DNA of 64,000 nt from Congeria kusceri. Its lineage: Eukaryota; Mollusca; Bivalvia; Myida; Dreissenidae. The notes beneath the pieces were generated by a model. That model did no database searches and was not told the DNA's origin. It saw only the letters and a list, made by a program, of their open reading frames with translations. Positions 11,501 through 24,759 of the stretch are shown here, in pieces. Position numbers and translations under genes: made by a program. The first letter of the stretch is position 1. Each line of letters starts with the position of its first letter. The stretch spans positions 27,002,634 to 27,066,633 of the forward strand of contig CM051040.1 in the NCBI GenBank assembly GCA_027627225.1, in the 5' to 3' direction.

Positions 11501-14500
11501 CATTATATACTATTAAATGCCTTTGGTAGCTTGACATTAATTGTATTTGACACAGTTTGCGGTTTTTATAATATTAAATGCCCTTGGTGACTTGACATAA
11601 CTTGTATTTGACACATTTTCCAGTTTATATACTATAAAATGCCTTTGGTGGCTTGACATTACACTGTACTTGTAATTGACACATTTTCCAGTTTATATAC
11701 TATTAAATGCTCTTGGTGGCTTGACATTACTTGTATTTGACACATTTTGCGGTTTATATACTTTTAAATGCCCTTGGTGGCTTGACATTACTTGTAATTG
11801 ACACATTTTCCAGTTTATATACTATTAAATGCCCTTGGTGGCTTGACATTACTTGTATTTGACACATTTTGCGGTTTATATACTTTTAAATGCCCTTGGT
11901 GGCTTGACATTACTTGTATTTGACACATTTTCCGGTTTATATACTTTTAAATGCCCTTGGTGGCTTGACATTAGGCAAACAAAAAATTTCTGTGTTTTAA
12001 ATAATTTTCAATGCTTTTTACCAAAAGGTGTCTTTAAAAAAAAGTTAAAAAAACAACGCAATCCTGACCTTACCTAACTTTTATGAAGCCGTTGCTCGAA
12101 ACACCTAATTAATTTTTGGGGGCCTTACTTGTATTTGACACACATACTCATATATTTCCTATTAAACACACCCTTGGTGGCTTGCCATTACTTGTATTTG
12201 ATCCACTTACCTGTACATTTCCTATTAAATGTATATTCCCTTAGTGGCTTAACATTATTATTGTTATACAAACATGTCAGTGGGCCCGGCTAGCTCAGTT
12301 GGTAGAGTGCTGGACTGTCAATCGGGGGATCGTGAGTTCGAACCCCAGTCTGGCCACATAACTTGTGTGGGGATTGGTCATGAAATTATTTCTACTGACA
12401 TTCTCCTCCTACCTCTGATTCAAGTAGGGCAGTTGTCAGTCATTGGCATAAGTATGTGCACTTAGTACTGGTACACCACTTAAATCGGATAAGCTTGCCC
12501 AGGGAAAAGTGTGAGTAGGTTAACTGGCCGACTTGATATGACTGAAATACTGTTAAAAACGGCCAAAAAATCCAAACAAACAAACATAGTTGTCAGCAGA
12601 GAAGATTTTTAAAGACATTTTGCTATTTTGCTTTAATAGGGACTATATGGTAACTTGGTCTTTTGAATTGGGAAGTGAATTACCATTTTATTATTGTTAT
12701 AAATGAGTTTAAAAAAAATGTATACCTTTCACTGATGTTCTAATCTATTACATCTACAGCTAAGAGATTCTGAATTTATTCTGTGTTGTTTCCATCTAGG
12801 GAGGTATGCAGCAAGGGAGGTAACCTATCACAGAAAAATTCAGTTGCTAAGAAAGTCTGCACTCTCTAGGTAATTTCATGTCCTTCATTGTTTCAGACAG
12901 GACCCAGAGTTTGGTTCGTATGTACCACATGTTGTACTACTTTTATAACACTATATCCTTAATACCAATAAGACATTACACGTTCCTTGTGCTCCACGAC
13001 AGGTCCCGGAGTTCGGTTCGTGATCTCGGGCAACGCAGACTTCCAGAGCGCGGTGCCTCAAATCTCGCAACTTCTGGAGAACCTTCACTCCACCAAGCAG
13101 CACCTGAACCAGCTGTGGACCGTGAAGAGGTCACGACTCGAGCAGTGTCTGCAGCTCAAGATCTTTGAGGATGATGTGGACAAGGTATTAATTGATTGGT
13201 TGATTGATGGATGGATGGATTGGTTGATTGTTTGATTGAATGATTGATTGAATGATTGATTGAATATGATTGATAGATTATGATTGATTGATGGAATGTC
13301 TAAGATTGATTGATTGATTATGATTGATTGATTATATTTGATTGATTATGATTGATTGATTGATTTATTATGTTTGATCGATTGTGATTGATTGAGTGAA
13401 TGATTAAGATTGCATGATTGATTGATTTATTACAAGCTCCTTCTTGTTGAAAATGTTCTTTAGCCAGATTTGCGTTACTTTGTAGAAAACAGGCTTATTT
13501 TTACTAATTTGTATCTTTTTTTTTTAAAGACACCTTTTGTCAAACAGATTTTTCATTGGCCAACTATTCAAATTTGTAGATATTGACTGATTTGGCGAAT
13601 GGAAATGTGATCCCTGGATTGATCGATTGTCTAATTCATTTCTATTGATTATTAATCTATCAATTTTATATATTTCTCAAATTTTAATAATAGCACGATT
13701 ATAAAAACATTGTGAAGTTTATTTGTGTTAAGGAAACTGACCAGAATGGTTTGTACAAGCTGAACAGGAATGCTTTCTTCATTGAATTTGTGATGATGAA
13801 CTTGCTGTAAATTTCAGATGTTCAACTGGATCTACCACAATCGGGACATGTTTCTAGTCAACTACACGGATATCGGCATGTCACACAAGCTTGCTGTAGA
13901 GCTGGAGAATGAACATAGCCAGTTCGCCAACAGTGCAGTGGTAAGCCTCCAGGGGCCAGTGTTTGTAACGCTGCTAGAGACATATAGGATCTGACATGAG
14001 TTGTCATTTCATATCATATTTTATTAAACGAGTTCAGGAATTTTGTAAGTAAGCGAGCATATGGCGAGCTTACAAACAAATTTCCTGGACGAGTTTAATA
14101 AAACATGATATGAAATGACGAATGTCAGATCTTTTTTATCACATGCTTTTAAACGAACAAAATGCTTCTAATTTTACCAAAGCATGTCGATAAATACCAA
14201 AAGTTGTTTACTGCATTGACGTCATTTCATGTTGATGACGTCATTTCACCAAAATAACGTCATGCAATTGGTCAGTCAAAAAATATGTAGCCAATGAAAA
14301 CTCTCAAAATGTTATCTTACACATGTGTAAGATAAAAATATTCGTAATGGTTGTATTACATGGAAAACAAGGTATAGCATGTGATAAAAGCTATTTCTAA
14401 TGCTTAAAAAACCAAGAATAACTGTAGTTGAATATTTTACATATTATTTTCTATGAGAAATTGAACGGTTTTGGTTTAAAAAAAAGAGTGAATTAACAAT

Positions 14501-14626
14501 AAAATTTTTCTTCACTAGCTTGAAACCACACTGTTTAAAGATGGTTTCGGTAGTTTTTTATGCGCATCTTTTCGCGCATCAGAGGAGTTGATTTAAATCT
14601 TCAAAATGTGAAGTGTCTTGACCCAT

Positions 14627-14657
<31 letters not shown>

Positions 14658-17600
14658 GGCCCCGATCGCCTTCCTTGCCTATCTTTCATGTTCTTTGACT
14701 TATTCTGGCCTCCGCTGGTATTGCACATCAGCTGTATTTATCTGTAGTACTTGCATATCTTCATCCGTAGATACTTATGATTTCGGGCCATGATTCAGCA
14801 TCCTAGTTGTTTCTGGTGTTGCACTGTTTTCGCTAGCAGTCCCTAGCCACAGCTCCACTTAGACTACTTATGTTTTGTCCATTTTACATCCACTTTACAT
14901 GCACACTGATAACTGTAAGTCACATAATTGGACATGGGAACTTTTAACACTTTTAACACTTCCTTGTGGTCAGTATGATTTATTGTGGTATGTCATTAAT
15001 ATTTATTAAATATTGTATACACTGTAATTATAAACTAGAATCAAATGTATTCATAAATATTGCCATGATTATAGTTGTGTCTTGTGACTCGGTTATTTGT
15101 TAAAGTTTGTTAATACACTGAAACTGAAAGTAGTTACACGCAGCGGGAATATTGGACTCGCATATAGCTGTGAACTTGCTAGCTATAAATGTGAAAGTGG
15201 TTTGTGTGTAATTTTTACATAGTTATAATCAACTGCTGTTGCTAAAATAAATATATATTATATAGATCTAATAACTTTTTTAAATGTATTGTTATAAATA
15301 ATGATTGTCATTAGATCCTGTTTTTTAAAGTAAAATATCCAATACACACATGTAAACTTGTTTTTTTTCTTGACCCCCTGTTTTCCTTTTTCTAGTCTAT
15401 TAAGCATATAATTATGTATTAAATATAAAAAATTCAGGACTTTTCACGGAACATATTTTTTTCTATAGTAAAAACAGGTTTTAGGATTATAAAATGCAGA
15501 TTTGTTTGCAAAAAAATAGATGAAAAAGCATTTTTGGCAAATATGATATTACTTTTTTCAGCATGTAACGGATGGCTTTCTTACAATAACCCATTTCAAC
15601 CAATAGAATGCCGTCATGTTTATACCAAACAATGGTCAATACTTTTTCTTTGCTATAATAAAAACAGCAAAAATAATTTCTAAAATGCAGTTATGGGTAG
15701 GTCATTAACATGCGGTTTCCAAAAACTCTAATTTGGTGACCTCCATTTTTTTATGGTTTAACTGTATTTGGCATTGAATGATCTGCAAAATATGTGAAAA
15801 TGAAATTTTTTTATGGAAGGGACAAAAATGTAGAAATCATCTTTAAATGTAACTTTGATTGAAAAGGCCACAGACTAAAGAAATTGTGGTGATTTTAAGA
15901 CATTTCCTAAGTAAAAAGCACTTAAAAGGTATCATCAACTTGCAAAATTTAGTTAAAGTCATGCAGTTATCTCGTATAATATTACTTGTATTTGAGAGTT
16001 TTTATTCCCCATTTCAAATTGATCATGATACTCTCTAATAAAAAAAATCACTGCATCTCATCCTATATGTATTTGACACATTTTTATGCATTTTTGTGTA
16101 GTACATGCATACTATGTCTTCATTCCAGAACGTGTATGTGAACATTACGCGGATATTGAGTATGGCCCAGCGACTGTGTGATGCGGGACATTACGCTCAG
16201 AATGCTATACGTATCCAGGCTGCGAAGCTGGAACGGGAGTGGAAGAGTCTGGCAGCCGCCCTGGACGACCGCAGTACCGTCCTGAGCATGTCTGTCATGT
16301 TCCACAAGAAAGCAGAAACCGTGAGTTTCTTGTTTTTGTAGTTTATTTTGTGGGTCAATAAACAATTTTTGAAATATCAAATTGCCTGTATCCCTGAACA
16401 CATTAATAGTTAAAATTTTGTGTCATTTGCATAGGCTGCTACTGTGGAGAATTTATTTAGTGTCATTTGGCCATTGAGATAAATGTCAAAATATTTGTTT
16501 TGTCTGATGCTGTTTGTTTTGCCAATGAAAACTGGCTAGACAGAATAAGTTAAAAAAAAAAAAACGCCAAACGTACAGAACAACTCACACAACTCACATG
16601 TGTTGTAATTATAACAGAAGTCTGTTAATAAAGAAAAGTACTGTTTTAATAACACTTTGCTATCAACTTTGTAGAAAGAAGGAGCCATTGACATCTTACA
16701 ATGTAGGGAAAGATCTAGAACAAAATAGCAGGGTGCACACTGCTCCTTTTTGGTTCCACCCTGCTGCCCCTCTGGGCTGTTCAACACAGAAATGTTGAAT
16801 ATCTTTTGAAATTTAATATATTTATTTATGTATAATTTAATATATTTTTGCAAATATTCAGTGACTATGCTTAAAAACCTTACTTACAACTATTAGACTA
16901 ATAGATTCCCTAGATTTAGCAAATGATTAGAAAATGTCAACAGACTGGTCCAGATTCCCACCCTGCTCCTTTTTAGCAGCACCCTGTACCTTTTGTGATC
17001 CTAGATCTTTCCCTATAAATAACGCTCAAGCATGGCCATACATGTGTGCTTCAACCAGGGTTTTACATCAACGTTCAATATTAGGGCTGAGGTGGTTGAT
17101 ATTTAGAGGTCCTCTCAACAAAAGTGGGGGTCCCATTCATTTGTGATAGAATGAAGGCATTATAAAATAATGTTTATAATTTTATACAATACATCTATGA
17201 AATAATCAATTTTAACACTGAATTGTATCAACACATCAGAAAAATCACGCATCCAATGGGATGCAATTTTAAAAATAGGAGGGGTCCTGACTCACAATTT
17301 AGGGGTATTTGAAGCAGAAAATCGAGTCCGGTAAATCCCTGTTCAGCAACAACTATCATACGTTACGTCTGACAATATTACCTAGAGCATGTGTTGGTCT
17401 TGCAGCAAGCATGCAAGATTCAGTCAAACGTAACTGATATCCTTGTTGTACATGGAGTGCCTCTGATATTTCAGAACCTAGCACAAACGGCGGGCTGGCG
17501 GCGAGCGTGCAGCTATCATACTTCACATCTTACGTTTCAGATTTGAAGGTGGTAATTCAGTTGTGTACGTATGATGACATCGATAGTTATGTTGTGCCAT

Positions 17601-20600
17601 TGTTATTTCAGTACCTGGCACAAGTGTCGGGCTGGCGGCAAGCGTGCGAGAGTCCAAACATCCCCCCGAGCATCGGGGAGCTAGAGGATGCGCTCCAGAA
17701 GCACCAGGCGCTCATCGAGACCATCAGTCAGGCATACGCCGAGGTGTGCGGGGACGGGAAGGCTCTTTTAGACACGCTGCAGACGCCCGTGTCGTCAGGG
17801 AGTTCCAACTCGCTCACCGCCAAGGCAGACTACTCCGAGGCAGCCGGACACGTGCTGGACGTTGTTCACGAGGTAGTGATGGGTTTCTTTCATTTTAAAG
17901 ATGATACATATTCTGTTTTGTTTTGTTACATATTCTGTATTAATTAGAATTACTTATACTTCTTTTGCATGCAGTGTTTGTATTTAGAGTATTGGTTAAA
18001 TACTATAAATTCTGTTTACAAAAGAACCCCTAAAAGGGAAGTAAATGTACAATTGTGACAAAAGATCACTAAAAAGGCAATATCAAAGGTAAACTTTACT
18101 AAGAAGCTTCAAAATGCAATAGTAAAGATATATGTTTTAAACATGCTTAAAAAAGCAGTATCAATTGTATATGTTTACCAAATAAGTCTTAAAAGATAAA
18201 TATACATATAAGCAGAAGTTTTTGCAGTTTTGTATTCAAATTTGCTGAAACTTAATAGTTATGATGTCTTTGATTTTTCATTGTAACAGTCCAGTAGCTA
18301 ATTATTAATTTCATTTGGTCTTGATGTACTTTAAATATTTAATATAATCAATGAATTTATAATAATTAACAACTTTTTAATTAGGTTTCACATGTTAGCA
18401 ACTTTCACAAATGTAAACAAACATGGAGCATTTTCGTTAAAAAACCTGTACAAATAGTACTAAATTATGTGTTTATTTGTTTAGAAATTTTTCTTTAGTG
18501 AGTTGTAACATAATGTATGTAATAAAGATGCATGATATAAAACTGTAAATAACCTGGATTTATAGGTGTATATTTTTGTACAAAATTGAAAATATCACAG
18601 CATGATTGAATGTTTCTACATAATCGGCTCAAAGTGTGATGTTTGTTTAGGAAAGGTAAGCAGTTTTAGAGTCCAGAACGGAGATAATGCATGCCAGGTG
18701 ATGCAGGACACCCATGTAAACTTTCCCCACCCACTTCTGTATACAGGGAGAAAGGTGGCTGTGGTCACTAACATACAGTCACATCATTCCCTATAACTAT
18801 GAAAGTTCCCTAACTCCAACTTAGTTTCAACTTAAAATATTGACCAATGAAAGCAGCTGTAACATTAATTTTGATTGGATATTAATTGAGATAAAGATTA
18901 CGATAATGATGCCCCCCATCGAAGATGGCGGGTTATCTTTGGTTGCTAATGTCGGTCGGTCAGTCCTTCCGTTGGTCCATCAGTAGACCACTTTCGTTTC
19001 TGTTCTCTCAGTCCAACAGTTTTCATCCGATCGTCACCAAACTTCATGAAAATGTTTTTGGGCATAATATCTTGGCCAAGTCCGATAATCAGCCAAGTTG
19101 CCCCAGGAATTGTGGAGTTTTGGCTTTTGAATTATCTAGCATGTGACTTTTAGCCATTTTCGCTCTCTTAGTCCTGCAGTTTTCGTCACATCTTCACCAA
19201 AGTTCATGAAAATGTTTGTGGGCATTATATCTCGGCCAAGTTTGATAATCAGCCAAATCGCCTCTGAAACTGTGGAGTTATGGCCATTTAATTATCTAAA
19301 GTTAGCATTTTTAGCCTTATCCACTCTCCATGTCTGACAGTTTTCATCCGATCTTCACCAAACTTCATGAAAATGTATGAGATCATAACATCATAATCAG
19401 GTTTTATGATCAACCAAATCGCCCCAGGAACTGCAGAGTTATGGCTCTTGATTTATCTAACAACATTGGCCGTTTTAGCAGTTTTCGATCTGTATGTCCA
19501 ATTGTTACTACTGTTTTCATCCGATCTTCATTAAACTTGATATTTTAAAGATTGCTTTTAACCTAGAGGGGAGGGGCTTACCTGTTTACAAAAGCTCTTG
19601 TTAAGATTAAGATAAAGGAGTCAAACTGGTGTAATGGATATGGTGTCCTCCTTGCAGTCAGGAGATCCTGAGTTTGATCCCTACTCAGGGCGCTTTCGAA
19701 TGATCTGTCTCAAAAGACACCATGTACAGGGCCCGTATTCACAAAGCTCCTAAGGAAAATCTTAACTTAAGTTATACGTAAGTCAAAATTTCAAATACCA
19801 TTTTCTATGTAAAAATCATTATTTTATTACTTAAATATTGTACCATTAGTAGCATTTTTTTAATTCTTAACCACAATAAAACAGTTTAACAGAAAATAAA
19901 CTTTAAAAGAAATGGCCACAGACTTAAGGAATTTTATAATTTTAAGAAATTTACTTAAGTTTTCCCTAAGGAGCTTTGTGGATATAGGCCCTGGTTCTAC
20001 CCAGGAAATGGACTTCAGAGTTTCTCCAGCTTTCATCTCAATCGAGCTAAAATAAAAAGGTTTAAAGTAAGATAAAGACTCATTCTGAGTTGAAAATGTT
20101 CATGGTCATGGGGCCATATATATATCAATAGGGATCTAACTATCGCATTGTGGGATTGTGTTACATGTCGGTCTGTTAACTGAAATTGAAACTGGTAAAA
20201 TGCAAAGTAAATGTTTCCATATATTTTGCTCTTAATAATTTAATTTCTATCTCACTAACCATTTTGCTGTCCATCTTCCTACATTTTGGTCCATGGAAAA
20301 CAGTGTTCATTTAGTGTGGCTGTTGTTCATGTTGTAATATTTTGTTTAACATTCATTTCGTGGGTTTGGTTTATTTGGTAGCAATAATGCACGGGAATCC
20401 AGGATTTAAAAACTTAACGTATCATTTATTATTTACAGTTATTTTCACAGAAATTTATGGACATTAGAAGTCAAACTTGTATCCATTATCACCAGTATAG
20501 AAAAACAGACCATTATTTTAGCCATATGTATCTGATATTTATGTGTACTGTGATTTTACTGACATCGCAACTTGCTGAAATAGTATTTGAAACCATTTGC

Positions 20601-23600
20601 TAATAAGCGCATGTGTGAGTTTGACATAAATAAAATGTATAAAATGTTCTAAGAATTCCAAAGCAGTTTTGCAACAGACCATAATTAGTTGAATGCAACA
20701 TAAAAAATGAATGTATTTATCCAAAATCGTATTTCTAATTTTATATCATAGTTAACATACATTAACATGCATTCCTGTAGAAGAGCTAGTGGTACCATAA
20801 CACCCACCTGTCTGGTATACCTGGTTGCTATGGCTACCATGTACATCGCAGGTGCTTGTCCACCTGCACCACCTTGTTGCAATGACTGTCATATACCAGA
20901 GGTGTGGAAATACCAAAACTGTTAACTTGTCCATGGACAAGTTCATTGCAAATATCTACTTGTGCGCAAGCAAGAGTCATTTGTCTAAATAAAATATAGT
21001 CTTTATTCCAGACTTTCCTGAAATATTTTATTAGATCAAAAATAAAACACAATTTGCTATTCATTCTATGATAATTAACTTTTACATCATTTTTACACCC
21101 CTGAAATTGTACACGTCCATGGACAAGTAGACAGGAAAAATTTACTTGTCTGACAATAAAATTACCTGCGTCGGGCAGGTTGGGCATAGGATTTCCACAC
21201 CCCTGTCATATTCCTTGCAGGTGCTTGGCTTACCTGGTTGCTATGGCTATCATGTACATTGCAGGTGCTTGCCCACCAGCGCCACCTGGAGCAGCTCTGG
21301 CACGGCAAGAAGGTGAAGCTGCACCAGAGACTCGGACTCAGGCTCTTCCAGCAGGATGTTAAACAGGTATTACATTACACAGGTGTGTGTGTTGTGAATT
21401 TGTTTTTAAGTGCCCAAGGATTCTCTCTTATATGGCTATCACCCCCCAGAAGACACGTTAGTCGGGTTATGGGTGATAGTGGTAGATACAGGAGATGACC
21501 TTGGGTTCTTATAGTACTGTACTCATGTAATGTCTTATGCAAAAGAGCAGTTTCGAGGTAAGAACCTGCCACTCCAGGCCCTGTGTTCACAAAACAAGTT
21601 AAGCCAGATTTTCAGGTTCAAGATGAATTTGAGCCAGATATTTCAGGATCAGGCTAAAAAATGATGTTCACTAAAATCAGGATCAATTTTAATTTTTGGT
21701 CAAATATATATTATAAAAACGATTTTAAACTCTTAGCAACGTACATTTGCTGTCCGATATGAAGAATTTAATAAAGAAATAAAAATAATTATGTGATTTT
21801 ATCAAAAAGAATAGTTATTCCGAAAAGAAAATATGTTATGTCTTCCGCTCCGTTGAGCTACAAAATCAAGATCAGCTAAGACTGATCCTGATCCTGTAAT
21901 TGATCCTTTGTGAACATGGGGCCTGGAGTGTGAAGCCAGTTTGTAACCACAAAATCATGAATCTGCTACATTACGTGGGTAATGAGCTAAAAAGTTTATA
22001 TGATACTCTGGTAATATGTCAAACAGGTTATATGACACATAGGTAATATGTCAAACAGGTTAAATACTGCACGGGTAATATGTCAAACAGGTTGTATTAT
22101 ACACGGGTACTATGTCAAACAGGTTATATGATACTCTGGTAATATGTCAAACAGGTTATATGATACATGGGTAATATGTCCAACAGGTTATATGATACTC
22201 TGGTAATATATCAAACTTGTTATATGATACTCTGGTAATATGTCAAACAGGTTATATGATACTGTGGTAATATGTCAGACAGGTTATATGATACTCTGGT
22301 AATATGCCAAACAGTTTATATGATACTCTGGTAATATGCCAAACAGTGTATTGATACTCTGGTAATTTGTCAAACAGGTTATATGATACTCTGGTTATAG
22401 GTCAAACAGGTTATATGATGCAGGAGTAATATGTCAAACAGGTTATATGATACTCTGGTAATATGTCAAACAGGTTATATGATACTCTGGTTATAGGTCA
22501 AACAGGTTATATGATGCAGGAGTAATATGTCAAACAGTTTATATGATACATGGGTAATATGTCAAACAGGTTATATGATACTCTGGTAATATGTCAAACA
22601 GGTTATATGATACATGGGTAATATGTCAAACAGGTTGTATGATACTGAGGTAATATGTCAAACAGGTTATATGATGCACGAGTAATATGTCAAACAGGTT
22701 TTATGATACTCTGGTAATATGTCAAAGCTAACAGGTTATATGCAGCACAGGTGAGAGTGTAGTTAATTTAGTTACGAAAATAATTTTCATTTAAAATACT
22801 TTATTTTTTTGTCATGTGCAAAATGAATAACTGTATTTTGAAATGTAAAATAGCATTAATAAATGTCAATTGAATTGATTGCAGGTGATAGATTGGTTAG
22901 ATAACCATGGTGATGTCTTCCTAAAGAAAAACACTTCCATAGGTCGCAGTCTTCAAAGGTCAAGGGCACTGCAGAAAAGTCACGAGCACTTTGAGTCAGT
23001 TGCCAAGGTAATGGTAATGATTGAATGAGGCGTTTCATCGAAAAATTGGGCTTTATCGTGTGCGTCAAGTGTCGTCCCGGATTAGCCTGTCCGCCAACAG
23101 TGGATTTATATTTAGAAAAGACTTCCTTGAAACAGAATAATACCACAAAAGCGGAAAGTGTCGTCCCGATACGCAGATGCATTAAGCCCGATTTTCCCAC
23201 GACATGCCTCATTTATTTTGTGTGTACATTGTTGATGAATGTATATTACAGTTGCATGGTTTTAATGTAGCTCAGAATGATCATTCTGTATCACACATTT
23301 TTAGGAAAGGTCTTTTTGGTGTATCTACCAAAACAAGTTTTTATGCCCTCGGCATCTTGATGCTGGAGGCATATAGTGATTGTCATGTCTGTCGGTCCGT
23401 CCGTCCGTGACAAGGTAAAGTAAATTTTACCATTTTGTCTTGCACCAACACCGCTTACTACAACACTTTGGTACTTACACAGTTGTTGCTTATGATAATT
23501 TCCAATCCACCCATATCACCCGACTTCACTTTGACCTTAACCTTTACCTAATTTGCACTTAGAATAATTCAAATGGGCTGTTTCTTGGTTAACTAGTTTT

Positions 23601-24726
23601 TACCGTTTCGTCTAGCACCTACACCACTTGCTACAACACTTGGATACTTACACAGTTGTTGCTTATGACCATCCCAATCCAACCATATCACCCAACCTTT
23701 TTGACCTTGACATTGACCTAATTTGGACTTATAATAATTCAAAAGTGCCAACACCGCTTACACTTGGATATTTACACAGTTGTTTCTTATGACTGTTCCC
23801 AATCCACCCATATCACCCAACCTCACTTTGACCTTGACCTTGACTTAATTTGTACTAAGAAATGGGCTATCCAGCACCAACCGGGGCTTGTGTGTTTATC
23901 AAACACAGAATTTTGTTTCGTCTCTTTGCAGTATGTACATATTAGATTAAAAAAAAAATGTTTAGGATGTATTGCAACAATGTTACTGTATTTTTACATG
24001 GTCTAGTTGGTATAAGGTCTGGGCTTATATTGTACACATTGTAATAACATTTAAAGTTCAAATTACGTAAAATAGTTTTGTATGTTATTTCAAAAACATA
24101 AATGAGAAGCACTCATGCTGATATCAGACATGAATATCAGTATGTATTAAAACATATCTTGACTGAAGAAAAAACTACTTTATATGTTGTATGTTATGTT
24201 ATAATGTCTGCTAACATGTTTAACTCATGTGTTTAGAATACCATAACCAATGCTGAGAAACTGCTGGCTGCTGCTGATGAATTAGCCCAAACTGGGGAAT
24301 GTGACCCAAAGGAAATCTACAATGAAGCTCATGAATTGGAGGAAAGAATGTCAAGTTTCCTAGCTGCATTAGCACGGAGAAGGTCGGCCCTGGATATGAC
24401 TGTCTCGTTCCATTCACATGTACATGCGGTAAGCCTTGGACTAGAATAGTGCGATTTTTCAAATTAAAGTTTCAAGAGTGCCTTTTCCTTGTAAAGGATG
24501 TCTGCAATGGAATGTGAGCATATTCGAATGTACAATCAGTGATTACATATTGCATTTCCTACCGGCAACTTCGATTTTCGGTGCAAGGATTTTCAAGAAA
24601 GTGTATTATCTTCTGTCAGAAATTGTGCAACATTTTTATAATTCAGAAGAAGCAAATATATATTAACAACAGGTACACCCGCTGTGAACAGTGAAAAAAG
24701 TAGAATAACCCCTTGATATTATTGTT

Positions 24727-24759
<33 letters not shown>

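Noticed and set aside
12281..12357. tRNA gene
   Set aside because: The tRNA-like head is followed by the same conserved body in four copies, so it is a SINE promoter.
12800..12819. 20-nt micro-exon between exons 6 and 7 (ctag ... gag|gtaacc)
   Set aside because: Would leave phase 0 before exon 7, which needs one carried base.
22740..22765. Echo of the exon 12 acceptor (cacaggtgagag against tgcaggtgatag)
   Set aside because: Only about 14 of 21 bases match and most are the cag|gt consensus plus array sequence.
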